Below are positions 7,022 through 15,097 of a stretch of DNA of 64,000 bases, piece by piece. The stretch is from Cyclobacteriaceae bacterium (GTDB taxonomy: Bacteria > Bacteroidota > Bacteroidia > Cytophagales > Cyclobacteriaceae), in the NCBI GenBank assembly GCA_019638235.1, contig JAHBUE010000001.1:2032492-2096491 (forward strand), written 5' to 3'. The stretch's first letter is position 1; each line of letters opens with the position of its first letter. Below the pieces are notes generated by a model, which saw only the letters and a program-made list of their open reading frames with translations, had not been told where the DNA came from and searched no databases. The translations under genes and the position numbers were made by a program.

Positions 7022-8947
7022 TTATTTTTCTGTTGTAAACGGTGAGGCCGGCAGCCCTTCTTTGTTATACAGGTTCACATCCGGGTTATCGGCCCATGCG
7101 TATCGCACATAAACAGGATTGGGAATATTTTCGCTCCAGACGATTACTTTATCTCCCTCAATTTTTGCTTTTGCCCATTCAAATTTCTTGTCAGCACCGG
7201 CAATGGCAAATTCACGCAGCGCTTCACCATCATTTGTTATCAAACCGCTTCCGGTATGCTTAAATGATAGTATGATTTTATCTCCTTCGATACTTGCTTC
7301 CTGAAAAAGCGGACCCGAATAAACGATGTTTTCCTTGTAAGCAATTTTCAATGCAGCTAATGCCATTCTTTCACCTACATCTTTTTTATTGTCGGGGTGA
7401 ATGTCATTCCATTCGCCAAGGTCAATATTTACGGTCATGACGGTATTGGGCACAGCCATAGCTTTTCGTTGCGATTCCCTTAGTGTTGCCCAGTTGCTTT
7501 CCACGGGCAGGTAGGTGTAGTCCATAAACCCCGGAAGCTGCGCATATATAAAAGGAGTATTGGGTTGTTTCCATTTCTGCCGCCAGTCGGCTATCAGTGT
7601 CGGTAGCAGTTTAGCATACTCTTCCGCCCGGCTTGCATTGCTTTCGCCCTGGTACCAAAGTATTCCTTTGATGGTGTAGTTGGTGAGCGGAGCAACCATA
7701 GCGTTATACAACGCTGTAGGTTGGTTTTGTGTGGCAATGGAAGGAGGCCCCGGTGGGCGGGGAGCAAACACATCGCCCACTTTGTATTGCCAGTAACCTT
7801 TCAGGTCAATCGTATCCTTGTCAGCAAACAAATAGTAAGGTTTATCAGGAACAAAGCCTCCTTTGCCTGCATGGTTGGTAACTTTTATTACAAAAATATT
7901 TTTGCCCGGCTTCAGTACATCTGCGGGAACATTGTAACGTCTTTGCGGGTATTGGTAAGTGGTGTTGCCTACCTGCCTGCCATTGATATACAAAACATCG
8001 GCATCCACGATTCTTCCCAGAAAAACTTTTGCCGGTTTACCGGTCATGGATACAGGCACATCTATTTCCTTCCTGTACCATACCACACCGTTCAGGTCTT
8101 TGAGGCCCTGGTCTTCCCAATAGCCGGGTATATTGATGTTGCGCCAGCCTTTGGGCTGATAGTTGGGGTCATACCATTTTGGATTGGCTAATAATCCTAA
8201 ATCCGTTTCGCGTTTTGTGATATTTACTGCTGCGGTTGCGGCTTTGTTCACGCGGTTTACATAGGCCGTGTCTTTGTTTTGTTGAATGGTTTTTATCAAC
8301 GCTTCAAAATCTTTTAACCCTTCTTCGCTGGTCCATGCTTCGATGGGCGTGCCGCCTACACTGGCGTTGATCAAACCGATGGGCACACGGTATTTTTCAT
8401 AGATTTTCAGGGCAAAGAAATAGGCCACGGCAGAAAACGGCCGCACGTTATCGCCAATGGCCGGTTCCCAGGAACCGGAAGGCAAATCGGTTTCGGGGCG
8501 TTGAAGATTGTTACGGTTCGGAACAAGAAATTGCCGTATCTCAGGATAATCAGCTTCTTCAATATCTTTCGCATAGGTTACATCGTGGATATTCATTTGA
8601 TGCACCATGTTGCTTTGCCCGCTGCAAAACCACACATCACCAAAGAGAATATTTTTTATGGTTATTTCATTCTTTCCTTTAAAGGTCATTTCATAAGGGC
8701 CACCGGCACGCTGGGAGGGAAGCTTGATTGCCCAGTTACCGGAAGCATCGGCTCTTGCCTTGAATTTCTTTTTCCGAAAATTCAACTCAACCGTTTCACC
8801 AGCCGAAGCCCATCCCCAAAGTTGTAATTCGGTATCGCGTTGCAAAACAGCGCCATCGCTTATTAAGCGGGGAAGTTTTATTTGAGCAGTAAGATTGCTT
8901 ACGTTGAAAATGAGAAGCAGGAGTAGAAGAGGCAGGCGATAGTTCAT
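7022..8947 (-). CDS. Sialate O-acetylesterase-family (SASA) esterase, secreted
   Basis: The 641-residue protein has a Sec signal (MNYRLPLLLLLLIFNVSNLTAQ). The SGNH-type catalytic Ser112 is in FCSGQSNM and the family block ILWYQGESNASR is near residue 430. Between them a beta-sandwich resembling the GH2 sugar-binding domain (about residues 260-390) is inserted, as is usual in long SASA proteins. The family removes acetyl groups from sugars. In a xylan locus the likely target is acetylated glucuronoxylan, which blocks xylanases, rather than sialic acid. It starts 19 bp downstream of the Bro-N gene and ends 8 bp before the pentonate dehydratase gene, so it is probably co-transcribed with the latter. 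The acetylxylan specificity is inferred from context. Confidence 0.87.
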   Translation of the reverse strand: MNYRLPLLLLLLIFNVSNLTAQIKLPRLISDGAVLQRDTELQLWGWASAGETVELNFRKKKFKARADASGNWAIKLPSQRAGGPYEMTFKGKNEITIKNILFGDVWFCSGQSNMVHQMNIHDVTYAKDIEEADYPEIRQFLVPNRNNLQRPETDLPSGSWEPAIGDNVRPFSAVAYFFALKIYEKYRVPIGLINASVGGTPIEAWTSEEGLKDFEALIKTIQQNKDTAYVNRVNKAATAAVNITKRETDLGLLANPKWYDPNYQPKGWRNINIPGYWEDQGLKDLNGVVWYRKEIDVPVSMTGKPAKVFLGRIVDADVLYINGRQVGNTTYQYPQRRYNVPADVLKPGKNIFVIKVTNHAGKGGFVPDKPYYLFADKDTIDLKGYWQYKVGDVFAPRPPGPPSIATQNQPTALYNAMVAPLTNYTIKGILWYQGESNASRAEEYAKLLPTLIADWRQKWKQPNTPFIYAQLPGFMDYTYLPVESNWATLRESQRKAMAVPNTVMTVNIDLGEWNDIHPDNKKDVGERMALAALKIAYKENIVYSGPLFQEASIEGDKIILSFKHTGSGLITNDGEALREFAIAGADKKFEWAKAKIEGDKVIVWSENIPNPVYVRYAWADNPDVNLYNKEGLPASPFTTEK

Positions 8948-8966
8948 AGTTGAAGAAGTAAAAAAG

Positions 8967-9800
8967 TTATTTCAATTTTTTTCGTTTCGGTTTTCCTTCT
9001 ACAATATTCCGGGCATTCAGCTTACTTACGATTTTCTTTCCTGTCTTGGCTTCAATTTGCCTTCGGGTATTTCCGGCAATAACTCCGCCTTGTTTAGCTA
9101 CCAATTTATTTTCGTCAATAGTTGCGGGCTTTTTCTCTTTTGAAATTTCCGTGGTGGTAGCTTCTGCCAGCATATTTAAAACCAATTCCAGGTTGGTCAT
9201 GTGGTCGCGTAGATTTTCCTTTTTTAAGCTCTTGTATTTCTTGTACTGCTTAACAGTCTTTCCACTCCACGCTTTGGTGATAATGTCTGTAAGAATCGCA
9301 AAGTCCATTCCTCTTTTTACGCCCCGTTTTTCCCATTCGTCTGTCAGTTCCTTTCTTACCTCAATGCTTTTTAGTCTTTGGTTAATCCATTCTTTGGAAT
9401 AACCTTTCGCTATGTAGGTTTCCATTGCCCGGTCAAAGCTCAATTCGGGGTCTTCGGTTTCTTCAATTCTCTCATAACCAACCCGTGCTAACCATTGTTT
9501 GAAGGGTTCTGCTTTGGGGGATGGGATGGACTGTATTAACCTTAGAAGTTGTTCAGTATCAGCTACATCGGTCATATAAAATTTGCCGTCTGCTGCCTCC
9601 ATTTTCAGTTGACTACAATTTGTAGCCAACTCACTCCCCTCTTGTTTTAGCCTTGTTTTCAGTACACTCCAATACTTTCTTGGATTCGGGCTGTCTGTTA
9701 AGACACCCACCACATCCACAATGGAGAAATACCATTTTTCTTTTTCCTCATTCCACGCGGAACGAATTTTCCGGGTTTGAAATAATTTGATATTACTCAT
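8967..9800 (-). CDS. Bro-N domain protein, DNA-damage-inducible-D-like
   Basis: This 277-residue protein has an N-terminal Bro-N fold (about residues 1-115: KIRSAWNEEKEKWYFSIVDVV, NPRKYWSVLKTRL, FYMTDVADTEQLLRLIQSIPSPKAEPFKQWL). A DinD-like middle (about 120-235) and a Lys-rich tail ending KPKRKKLK follow. Bro-N proteins are DNA-binding and frequent in phages and mobile islands; bacterial DinD-type members relate to damage responses. Its ATG overlaps by 4 bp the stop of a small antitoxin-like ORF, implying translational coupling. The pair sits inside the xylan locus, where it has no metabolic logic, so it looks like a passenger. No integrase or phage structural genes surround it. Confidence 0.8.
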   Translation of the reverse strand: MSNIKLFQTRKIRSAWNEEKEKWYFSIVDVVGVLTDSPNPRKYWSVLKTRLKQEGSELATNCSQLKMEAADGKFYMTDVADTEQLLRLIQSIPSPKAEPFKQWLARVGYERIEETEDPELSFDRAMETYIAKGYSKEWINQRLKSIEVRKELTDEWEKRGVKRGMDFAILTDIITKAWSGKTVKQYKKYKSLKKENLRDHMTNLELVLNMLAEATTTEISKEKKPATIDENKLVAKQGGVIAGNTRRQIEAKTGKKIVSKLNARNIVEGKPKRKKLK

Positions 9801-9991
9801 AACTCATAGGCAGCTTTACGAATATCAGTGTTGTCTAACCTGCCACCGAAATTCCTTACTGTTAATTCCTTTGCTTTTGTTTCTTTTTTCGATACTAATT
9901 TCTTCAACAGCGTATAGACTTCCTGCAACAAATTTTCAGGCAGATTATTCACTTCTTTTTTTAATTCTTCCTTGTAATGATTGCGAACAAT
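9797..9991 (-). pseudogene. Small antitoxin-like ORF, probably 5'-truncated
   Basis: The open frame has 64 codons and ends in an ATGA overlap with the Bro-N gene. The translation reads HYKEELKKEV, LPENLLQEVYTLLKKL, then TVRNFGGRLDNTDIRKAAYEL, which resembles DUF2281/VapB-type antitoxin proteins (an LPEdLLQEV helix and a DIRkaAYE tail). No ATG exists in frame after the upstream stop at 9992-9994; only ATT (9991) or an internal GTG could start it. It may therefore be a decayed remnant or a gene with a rare start. A matching toxin is not adjacent. This assignment rests on motif resemblance only. Confidence 0.5.
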
Positions 9992-10069
9992 TTAAACATT
10001 TTGCTTAAATAAAGTGCGAAGACTGAGGGCTTAAAATTTACATTTATTTCATTTTTTTCCTTTTGTGGA

Positions 10070-10504
10070 TTACTTCGGAAGGTGTGCTATCAATTCAACT
10101 TCCAGCTTCGCCTCTGGCATATACAACCTCGAAACCTGCACCCATGTTGCTGCCGGAAAATTGTTTTTGTAAAACACCTTTCTTGCCGCGTTGTGTTTTT
10201 TCATGGCTTCTATGTCAGTGGTGTATAAATTTTCTTTCACCACGTTCTGAAAGGTTGCGCCAAAAGTATTTAGCGACCTTTCTAAAGCGCGATAGAGATT
10301 AGTGATTCCTTCGGGTGTAATTTCTGTTGAAACTGTTCCTGAAATATACAGTACGTTGTCAATCTTTACTACCTGTGCATAGCCCGCAGTGGTGTCTTGT
10401 TTAAGCTGGTTATCCCAATGCCATTTTTCTGTTACAATTTTTTTCTCTTGTGCCAGAGCTGTTACGCTTATCAGCGTTAGAAAGAGCAGGGTAAAGTGCT
10501 TCAT
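10070..10504 (-). CDS. RidA/YjgF-family protein with signal peptide
   Basis: The 144-residue protein has an apparent signal peptide (MKHFTLLFLTLISVTALAQ) followed by a complete RidA-like domain: VLYISGTVSTE, LNTFGATFQNVVKENLYTTDI, and the C-terminal WVQVSRLYMPEAKLEVELIAHLP containing the family's conserved Arg. Cytosolic RidA proteins hydrolyse reactive enamines and imines; an exported copy must do something else or act on periplasmic substrates. It lies 38 bp after the STAS-like gene, at the edge of the Bro-N passenger segment. Family membership is clear; function is not. Confidence 0.85.
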   Translation of the reverse strand: MKHFTLLFLTLISVTALAQEKKIVTEKWHWDNQLKQDTTAGYAQVVKIDNVLYISGTVSTEITPEGITNLYRALERSLNTFGATFQNVVKENLYTTDIEAMKKHNAARKVFYKNNFPAATWVQVSRLYMPEAKLEVELIAHLPK

Positions 10505-10542
10505 AATAGTATTATTTATTCAAAACTGTTATCTCAGAGCAT

Positions 10543-11007
10543 TCAGTTATTAATCTCCAATGCTTCTATCCAACGCTCTGCTTTTTCAGGGTCAGTGAAA
10601 AAATGCTCCTTAGCGCTGCTGAACTGTGTTTCATAATGCTCCATTTTAGTTTCGTCCTGATGGGAGTGAGCCGCAGTAACACATTTAATTCCTCCTGTGT
10701 TTTTAAATATCATGGTCTTTGCCTCATCTTCAAATAAATCCACATAGCCAACTTTCCAGCCGTATTCAGCAAGTGTCAAAGGAATAACAGCCCGAAATCT
10801 TTTGTGAGCATCTATATCAATCGCCTTGAATCCGTGCATGTTTACAAAAATCTTGAAATTGTCATTGCTTTGAATTTGCTCAAGCGACTGCTTCAAAGAG
10901 TTTTCCCAATGTTCAATGTCGCCTTTGTTTACATCTCCACTAATATGGGTTACCAGCATTTTCTTGTCAGCAAACCATTTTGATTCCATAATTTTTTGAG
11001 TGGTCAT
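10543..11007 (-). CDS. SpoIIAA/STAS-like small cytoplasmic protein (putative)
   Basis: This 154-residue protein has no signal peptide. The alternation MLVTHISGDVN, NFKIFVNMHGFKAID and KVGYVDLFEDEAKTMIF resembles the STAS/SpoIIAA-like fold of small bacterial proteins that bind lipids or take part in signalling. The resemblance is moderate and no catalytic residues stand out. It follows the GH43 gene by 36 bp and precedes the RidA-like gene by 38 bp, so it is probably in the same transcript, but its link to xylan use is unclear. Confidence 0.65.
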   Translation of the reverse strand: MTTQKIMESKWFADKKMLVTHISGDVNKGDIEHWENSLKQSLEQIQSNDNFKIFVNMHGFKAIDIDAHKRFRAVIPLTLAEYGWKVGYVDLFEDEAKTMIFKNTGGIKCVTAAHSHQDETKMEHYETQFSSAKEHFFTDPEKAERWIEALEINN

Positions 11008-11043
11008 GCCTGATTATTTTTAGTTATGCAATTATAAATATGT

Positions 11044-12075
11044 TTATTCATAAGGAAATATCTCCTTAATCGTTCCGTCATCATTGTGGTGCAGTTCCGT
11101 AACCTTGATGCTGCGCAAATGCGTTACGCCTTTCGATAAGCTTGAATCGTGGTAAAACAAATACCATTTTCCGTTGAACTCCACAATGGAATGATGCGAA
11201 GTCCAGCCCACCACGGGATGCAGTATTCTGCCCGCATACCGGAAAGGCCCGTAAGGATTATCGCCAATGGCATAACAGATATAGTGCGTGTCGCCTGTTG
11301 AGTAGGAGAAGTAATACTTGCCGTTGTATTTGTGCATCCAGCTTGCTTCAAAAAACCTTCTTTCGTTATCACCGGCCAAAAACGGCTTACCGTTTTCATC
11401 GGTTATGACCACATCTTTCGGGGCTTCCGCAAATTCCAGCAAGTCATCGGTCAGGCGTGCCACTTTTGCGCATAAAGCAGGCTCATCATCATCCGGCAGG
11501 TGAACCAGCGGGCCTTCGCCTTCTGCCTTAAATGTTCCGGTTCTCCAGCGTTGCAACTGCCCGCCCCAGATGCCTCCGAAATACATATAGTATTTTCCGT
11601 CATCATCTTTGAACACGGCAGGGTCAATGGAGAAGCTGTTTTTTATTGCCTGTGGTTGTGGCGTAAACGGCCCGGCAGGCGACTTGCTTGTCGCTACACC
11701 AATCCTGAAAATCCCGTCATAGTCTTTTGCGGGAAAGAATAAATAGTAGGCCCCGTTTTTTTCAGCCGCATCGGGCGCCCACAGTTGCTTTTCAGCCCAG
11801 GGAACATCTTTAACATCCAGCGCAAGGCCATGGTCGGTTACTGCCCCGTTGATTGAATCCATGGAAAACACATGGTAATCGCGCATATCGAAATGGCTGC
11901 CCAGGTCATCAAACGGAATGTTGGCATCTATGTCGTGCGAAGGGTAGATATAAATTTTTCCGTTAAACACATGGGCCGAAGGGTCTGCTGTGTAGAGATG
12001 CGTAACCAAAGGCTGTGAAATAGCTTTGCTGTTTAACTTATCGAAATCAATGTGGTCTATGCTGTCTTCTGGCAT
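11044..12075 (-). CDS. GH43 beta-xylosidase / alpha-L-arabinofuranosidase, cytoplasmic
   Basis: The 343-residue five-bladed propeller glycosidase has the three acidic residues of GH43: Asp31 (base, TADPSAHVF), Asp151 (pKa modulator, SIDPAVF) and Glu243 (acid, FFEASWMHKYNGKYYFSYS). There is no signal peptide, so it acts on xylo-oligosaccharides after import. It follows the GPH-family transporter gene, separated by a 111-bp gap with an inverted repeat. The HHSIVEFNGKWYLFYHDS block supplies a His common to the metal site of this family. Products would be xylose or arabinose feeding XylA/XylB or the oxidative branch. Xylosidase versus arabinofuranosidase cannot be decided from sequence alone. Confidence 0.93.
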   Translation of the reverse strand: MPEDSIDHIDFDKLNSKAISQPLVTHLYTADPSAHVFNGKIYIYPSHDIDANIPFDDLGSHFDMRDYHVFSMDSINGAVTDHGLALDVKDVPWAEKQLWAPDAAEKNGAYYLFFPAKDYDGIFRIGVATSKSPAGPFTPQPQAIKNSFSIDPAVFKDDDGKYYMYFGGIWGGQLQRWRTGTFKAEGEGPLVHLPDDDEPALCAKVARLTDDLLEFAEAPKDVVITDENGKPFLAGDNERRFFEASWMHKYNGKYYFSYSTGDTHYICYAIGDNPYGPFRYAGRILHPVVGWTSHHSIVEFNGKWYLFYHDSSLSKGVTHLRSIKVTELHHNDDGTIKEIFPYE

Positions 12076-12113
12076 AAGTGTTTTTTTATTTATTGTTTAG
12101 TTCTTTACAGAGA

Positions 12114-12190
12114 AGTAGGCAGTAAGCAATAAGCAGTTGGCAGTTGTTTGCTAAACAGAGTATTGCCTACTGCTGACTGCCTACTGTCAA
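12114..12190. repeat. Intergenic inverted repeat of GCAGTAGGCAGT-type units
   Basis: The left arm (about 12114-12135, AGTAGGCAGTAAGCAATAAG) pairs imperfectly with the right arm (about 12164-12187), and each arm is built of short GGCAGT/GCAGTA repeats. The right arm overlaps the transporter stop codon. It separates the transporter and GH43 genes. The unit resembles the hairpin at 1075-1116. Confidence 0.65.
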
Positions 12191-13629
12191 CTGGTTTCTC
12201 TTCTTGCTTTCAAATCTGTTTCAATCTGCACTTCCATATTTTTATTTATTTCATAAAAGAACAACAACGCTGCCCCTATGATAAAAGGTATTGAAGGAAA
12301 AACGCTTACAAGCAATTTTGTACCCTGTATGGCAGAAGCCGGTTGCACGGCATCGCTGTTGGGAACATAGTGAAACAAATTCAGTATCCATGTCAGTAAT
12401 GAACTGCCAACAGTTAAGCCGACTTTTAATCCTACCATCATGGCAGAGAAAATTATGGCGGTTGCCCTGCGGTTGCTTTTCCATTCGCTGTAATCGGCCA
12501 CATCGGCAATCATCGCCCAAAGCAAGGGAATGGTAACCCCGTAAGAAAACCCGTGCAGTATTTGTGAAACATACATCAACGAAACGGACTTGGGAGAGAA
12601 GAAATAAAAGAACAGGATGAACAATGTGGAAATGAATAGCCAAACGCCAAACACATTTCGTTTGCCGTATTTATCCGCAAGCGGTTTTGAGAGGCCGATG
12701 CCGATAATCATAAAAATAATGCCGCCCGCGTTAAACAAACCAAACCCGGCAGACACAGGGTCTTCACCGAAGAAATTAATACCAACATTGGAAAAGCCGT
12801 TCAGTATCGGGCTGACAAAGCTTGTCAGGCTTTCTTTGTCCACGTAATTTTCAAAATAGTAAACATAAGCCCCGCCTTTCATCGCCAGTGTAATGAACAC
12901 CAGGGTTGTAAGCACCAGCATGATAATCCACGGTTTGTTTTTCGTTAAGTCGCTTAAGTCTTCTTTTAGACTTGATTTTTGTTCGGGCTTGGGAACAATC
13001 CGTTCTCTTGTCGTGAAGAATGTAATCAACAGCATCACCGTGCCGATAACGGCTAACCATGTCATTACTTTTTCCATGCCCACTGCCTTATCGCCTCCTC
13101 CGGCATTGATGATAATTGAATACATAAACACCTGCACAAAAAACTGTGCAAACATTACGGCAACAAAACGATAAGAGGAAAGGCTGTTTCGTTCTTTCAT
13201 ATCACCGGTGAGCACACCGCTTAATGCAGCGTAAGGCAAATTGTTTGCGGCATACAGTAACAGCAACAAGGTATAAGTAACTACGGCATAAATCACTTTT
13301 CCTTTGTAGGCAAAATCGGGTGTACTGAATGCTACTAAGGCAATCACACCAAGCGGAACGGCTGTCCATAATATCCACGGCCGGAACTTACCCCATTTAG
13401 ATTGCGTCCGGTCGGCCAGCGCAGCAACAAGCGGGTTGAACACAAAGGCTGCTGCAAGCCCTACGGCAAATATAATTTTGGAAGCATCGTTGGTAGCAAG
13501 ACCGAAAATGTCTGTATAGAAGTAGGCAAGGTATGTGATGAGGGTTTGAAATACCAGGTTGGCGGCAAGGTCGCCTAAGCTGTAACCTACTTTTTCAAGT
13601 ACGGATAGTTTTTGGGAAGTTGTATTCAT
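12187..13629 (-). CDS. GPH-family (MFS) xyloside/pentose:cation symporter
   Basis: A 480-residue, 12-segment inner-membrane transporter of the glycoside-pentoside-hexuronide family. Signatures include VGYSLGDLAANLVFQ at the N-terminus, FNPLVAALADRTQSKWGKFRPW in the first cytoplasmic loop, and GVTIPLLWAMIADVADYSEWKSNRR in the second half. XynB/XylP-type relatives carry xylosides and xylo-oligosaccharides. The ATG at 13629 gives the canonical N-terminus; an upstream ATG adds 16 unlikely residues. Its place between a surface xylanase and a cytoplasmic GH43 makes xylo-oligosaccharide import the natural role. Confidence 0.92.
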   Translation of the reverse strand: MNTTSQKLSVLEKVGYSLGDLAANLVFQTLITYLAYFYTDIFGLATNDASKIIFAVGLAAAFVFNPLVAALADRTQSKWGKFRPWILWTAVPLGVIALVAFSTPDFAYKGKVIYAVVTYTLLLLLYAANNLPYAALSGVLTGDMKERNSLSSYRFVAVMFAQFFVQVFMYSIIINAGGGDKAVGMEKVMTWLAVIGTVMLLITFFTTRERIVPKPEQKSSLKEDLSDLTKNKPWIIMLVLTTLVFITLAMKGGAYVYYFENYVDKESLTSFVSPILNGFSNVGINFFGEDPVSAGFGLFNAGGIIFMIIGIGLSKPLADKYGKRNVFGVWLFISTLFILFFYFFSPKSVSLMYVSQILHGFSYGVTIPLLWAMIADVADYSEWKSNRRATAIIFSAMMVGLKVGLTVGSSLLTWILNLFHYVPNSDAVQPASAIQGTKLLVSVFPSIPFIIGAALLFFYEINKNMEVQIETDLKARRETS

Positions 13630-13654
13630 AGTTTTTTTATTTGAACCATTATTT

Positions 13655-13747
13655 AGTTGACAATTGACAAGAAACAATTGACAAAATGTTGTCTAAGGAT
13701 TTGTCAATTGTTTCCCGATTTATCGGGATTGTCAACTGTCAATTTTT
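13655..13747. repeat. Intergenic inverted repeat of GACAATTGACAA-type units with nested hairpin
   Basis: AAACAATTGACAA (13672-13684) pairs with TTGTCAATTGTTT (13701-13713). A nested TCCCGATTTATCGGGA hairpin and further GTCAACTGTCAAT units follow. It fills most of the gap between the lipoprotein GH10 gene and the transporter gene. The unit sequence is unrelated to the elements at 1.1 and 12.1 kb although the position and architecture are alike. Confidence 0.65.
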
Positions 13748-13779
13748 AAAAATAATGACAATTTATCCTTACTATAACA

Positions 13780-14898
13780 TTAGTTCTTTTTTGCTTCAAT
13801 CACTTTATAAAACGCAGGCTTGGGTTTAAACTCCCTGTCGAACAATAAAGGGTGATTCGTTCTGCCGGGAACAGGCCAGCCGTTCAGCCAGCTTTGCCCA
13901 TCGTTCACACCCCAGAACGTAACACGGGTGATTTTGTCTTTATGTTTTAAAAACAATTCAAACAGCGCGGCATAATCATCCGCTAATTGCTGCTGCACAC
14001 TGTCGGGCAGGCCATCCACATAAGGATTGAATGCCGGGTCGTCTTTCATGGTCATGCGCTGGTTTACGTCTGCTCCCTGGAAATTGCGGGGCAGCACTTC
14101 CACATCTAATTCGGTAATCATTACTTTCAACCCCAATGCCGAATATTCCAGTATGCTTTCTTCAATTTCTTTTAGCGGGATTCTTCCCACATGCCAGTGT
14201 CCCTGAATGCCCACACCGTCAATGCGCACTCCGGCATCCTGTATTTTCTTTATCAATTCAATGCAGCCTGCGCGTTTTGACGGTTGTTCATTGTTGTAAT
14301 CATTATAATATAATTCCGTATTGGGCGCTGCTTCCTGCGTTAGACGAAATGCCTCAGTAACGTAGCCTTCGCCCAACAGCTTGTAAAAAATAGATTCCCG
14401 CATCGTGCCGTCTTCGTTCAACGCTTCGTTGACAACATCCCAGCCCTGTATTTTTCTATCATAGCGGGAGGCAACAGTGTTGATATGATTGGTAAAAAAT
14501 TCTGCCAATGAATCTTTGCTCGTTATGTTTCGCGCAAACTGTGGCAACTGACTATGCCAGATAAGCGTATGGCCAACAACCGACATCCCATGCTTTTGGC
14601 TGTATTCAACTAATTTATCAGCCGGTGTAAAATCATACGTACCCCATTCGGGCTGTATGTGCATGCTTTTCATGATATTTTCGGGCGTGAGCGAATTGAA
14701 GTTTCTGCGTATCACTTCATCAGCGATTGAGTCTTTCTCTTCAATCTGGTCTGCGCTTAATGCCGTACCTATATCAAAATCATCTTTGAAAATCTCTTTT
14801 AATGATGGCTCGGTTGTAGTTGCTTTTTTATTATCAGCACAAGCGGCCAACAATACGGTAAGTGTAATTGTGGTTAGGATAGAATTTATTTTTTTCAT
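13780..14898 (-). CDS. GH10 endo-beta-1,4-xylanase, lipoprotein
   Basis: The 372-residue TIM-barrel xylanase starts at the ATG giving MKKINSILTTITLTVLLAAC, a clear lipoprotein signal (Cys20). The acid/base Glu158 is in WDVVNEAL and the nucleophile Glu263 in ITELDVEV; SLTPENIMK, GHTLIWHSQLP and VTFWGVNDGQSW are further family blocks. An in-frame ATG seven codons upstream is less likely. It is a single catalytic domain anchored in the outer or inner membrane, cutting long or partly trimmed xylan at the cell envelope. It is the second GH10 of this locus and differs from the other one in anchoring. Confidence 0.95.
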   Translation of the reverse strand: MKKINSILTTITLTVLLAACADNKKATTTEPSLKEIFKDDFDIGTALSADQIEEKDSIADEVIRRNFNSLTPENIMKSMHIQPEWGTYDFTPADKLVEYSQKHGMSVVGHTLIWHSQLPQFARNITSKDSLAEFFTNHINTVASRYDRKIQGWDVVNEALNEDGTMRESIFYKLLGEGYVTEAFRLTQEAAPNTELYYNDYNNEQPSKRAGCIELIKKIQDAGVRIDGVGIQGHWHVGRIPLKEIEESILEYSALGLKVMITELDVEVLPRNFQGADVNQRMTMKDDPAFNPYVDGLPDSVQQQLADDYAALFELFLKHKDKITRVTFWGVNDGQSWLNGWPVPGRTNHPLLFDREFKPKPAFYKVIEAKKN

Positions 14899-14956
14899 AT
14901 TAACAGTTGGTTTAGTCATTAAAGCATAAATGCTTATTTATTGTTATTCAGTGGCC

Positions 14957-15091
14957 TTACGCAAAACAATACCCGTCATTGCGAGTCCCGATGATAATCA
15001 GGACGAAGCAATTCCCATTTCCGTGCTGAAAAACGGGATTGCTTCGGTCGTTCCTCCCTCGCAATGACGTACTAATTTTTGTTTTGCGTAA
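14957..15091. repeat. MITE-like nested inverted repeat with CGTCATTGCGAG arms
   Basis: Three nested arm pairs are visible: TTACGCAAAAC/GTTTTGCGTAA (14957-14967, 15081-15091), CGTCATTGCGAG/CTCGCAATGACG (14974-14985, 15058-15069) and CGAAGCAAT/ATTGCTTCG. The CGTCATTGCGAG...GAAGCAAT sequence is a widely dispersed intergenic palindrome seen in many bacterial genomes. It has no coding capacity and fills the gap between the DUF5597 glycosidase gene and the lipoprotein GH10 gene. Confidence 0.8.
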
Positions 15092-15097
15092 CATCAG

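Noticed and set aside
8967..9991. The Bro-N segment as part of a prophage.
   Set aside because: No integrase, terminase, capsid or lysis genes are nearby; flanking genes are sugar-use genes in the same orientation.
9992..10069. A short ATG-started frame upstream of the antitoxin-like ORF as its true start.
   Set aside because: It is in a different frame and stops after 13 codons; joining the two needs an unproven frameshift.
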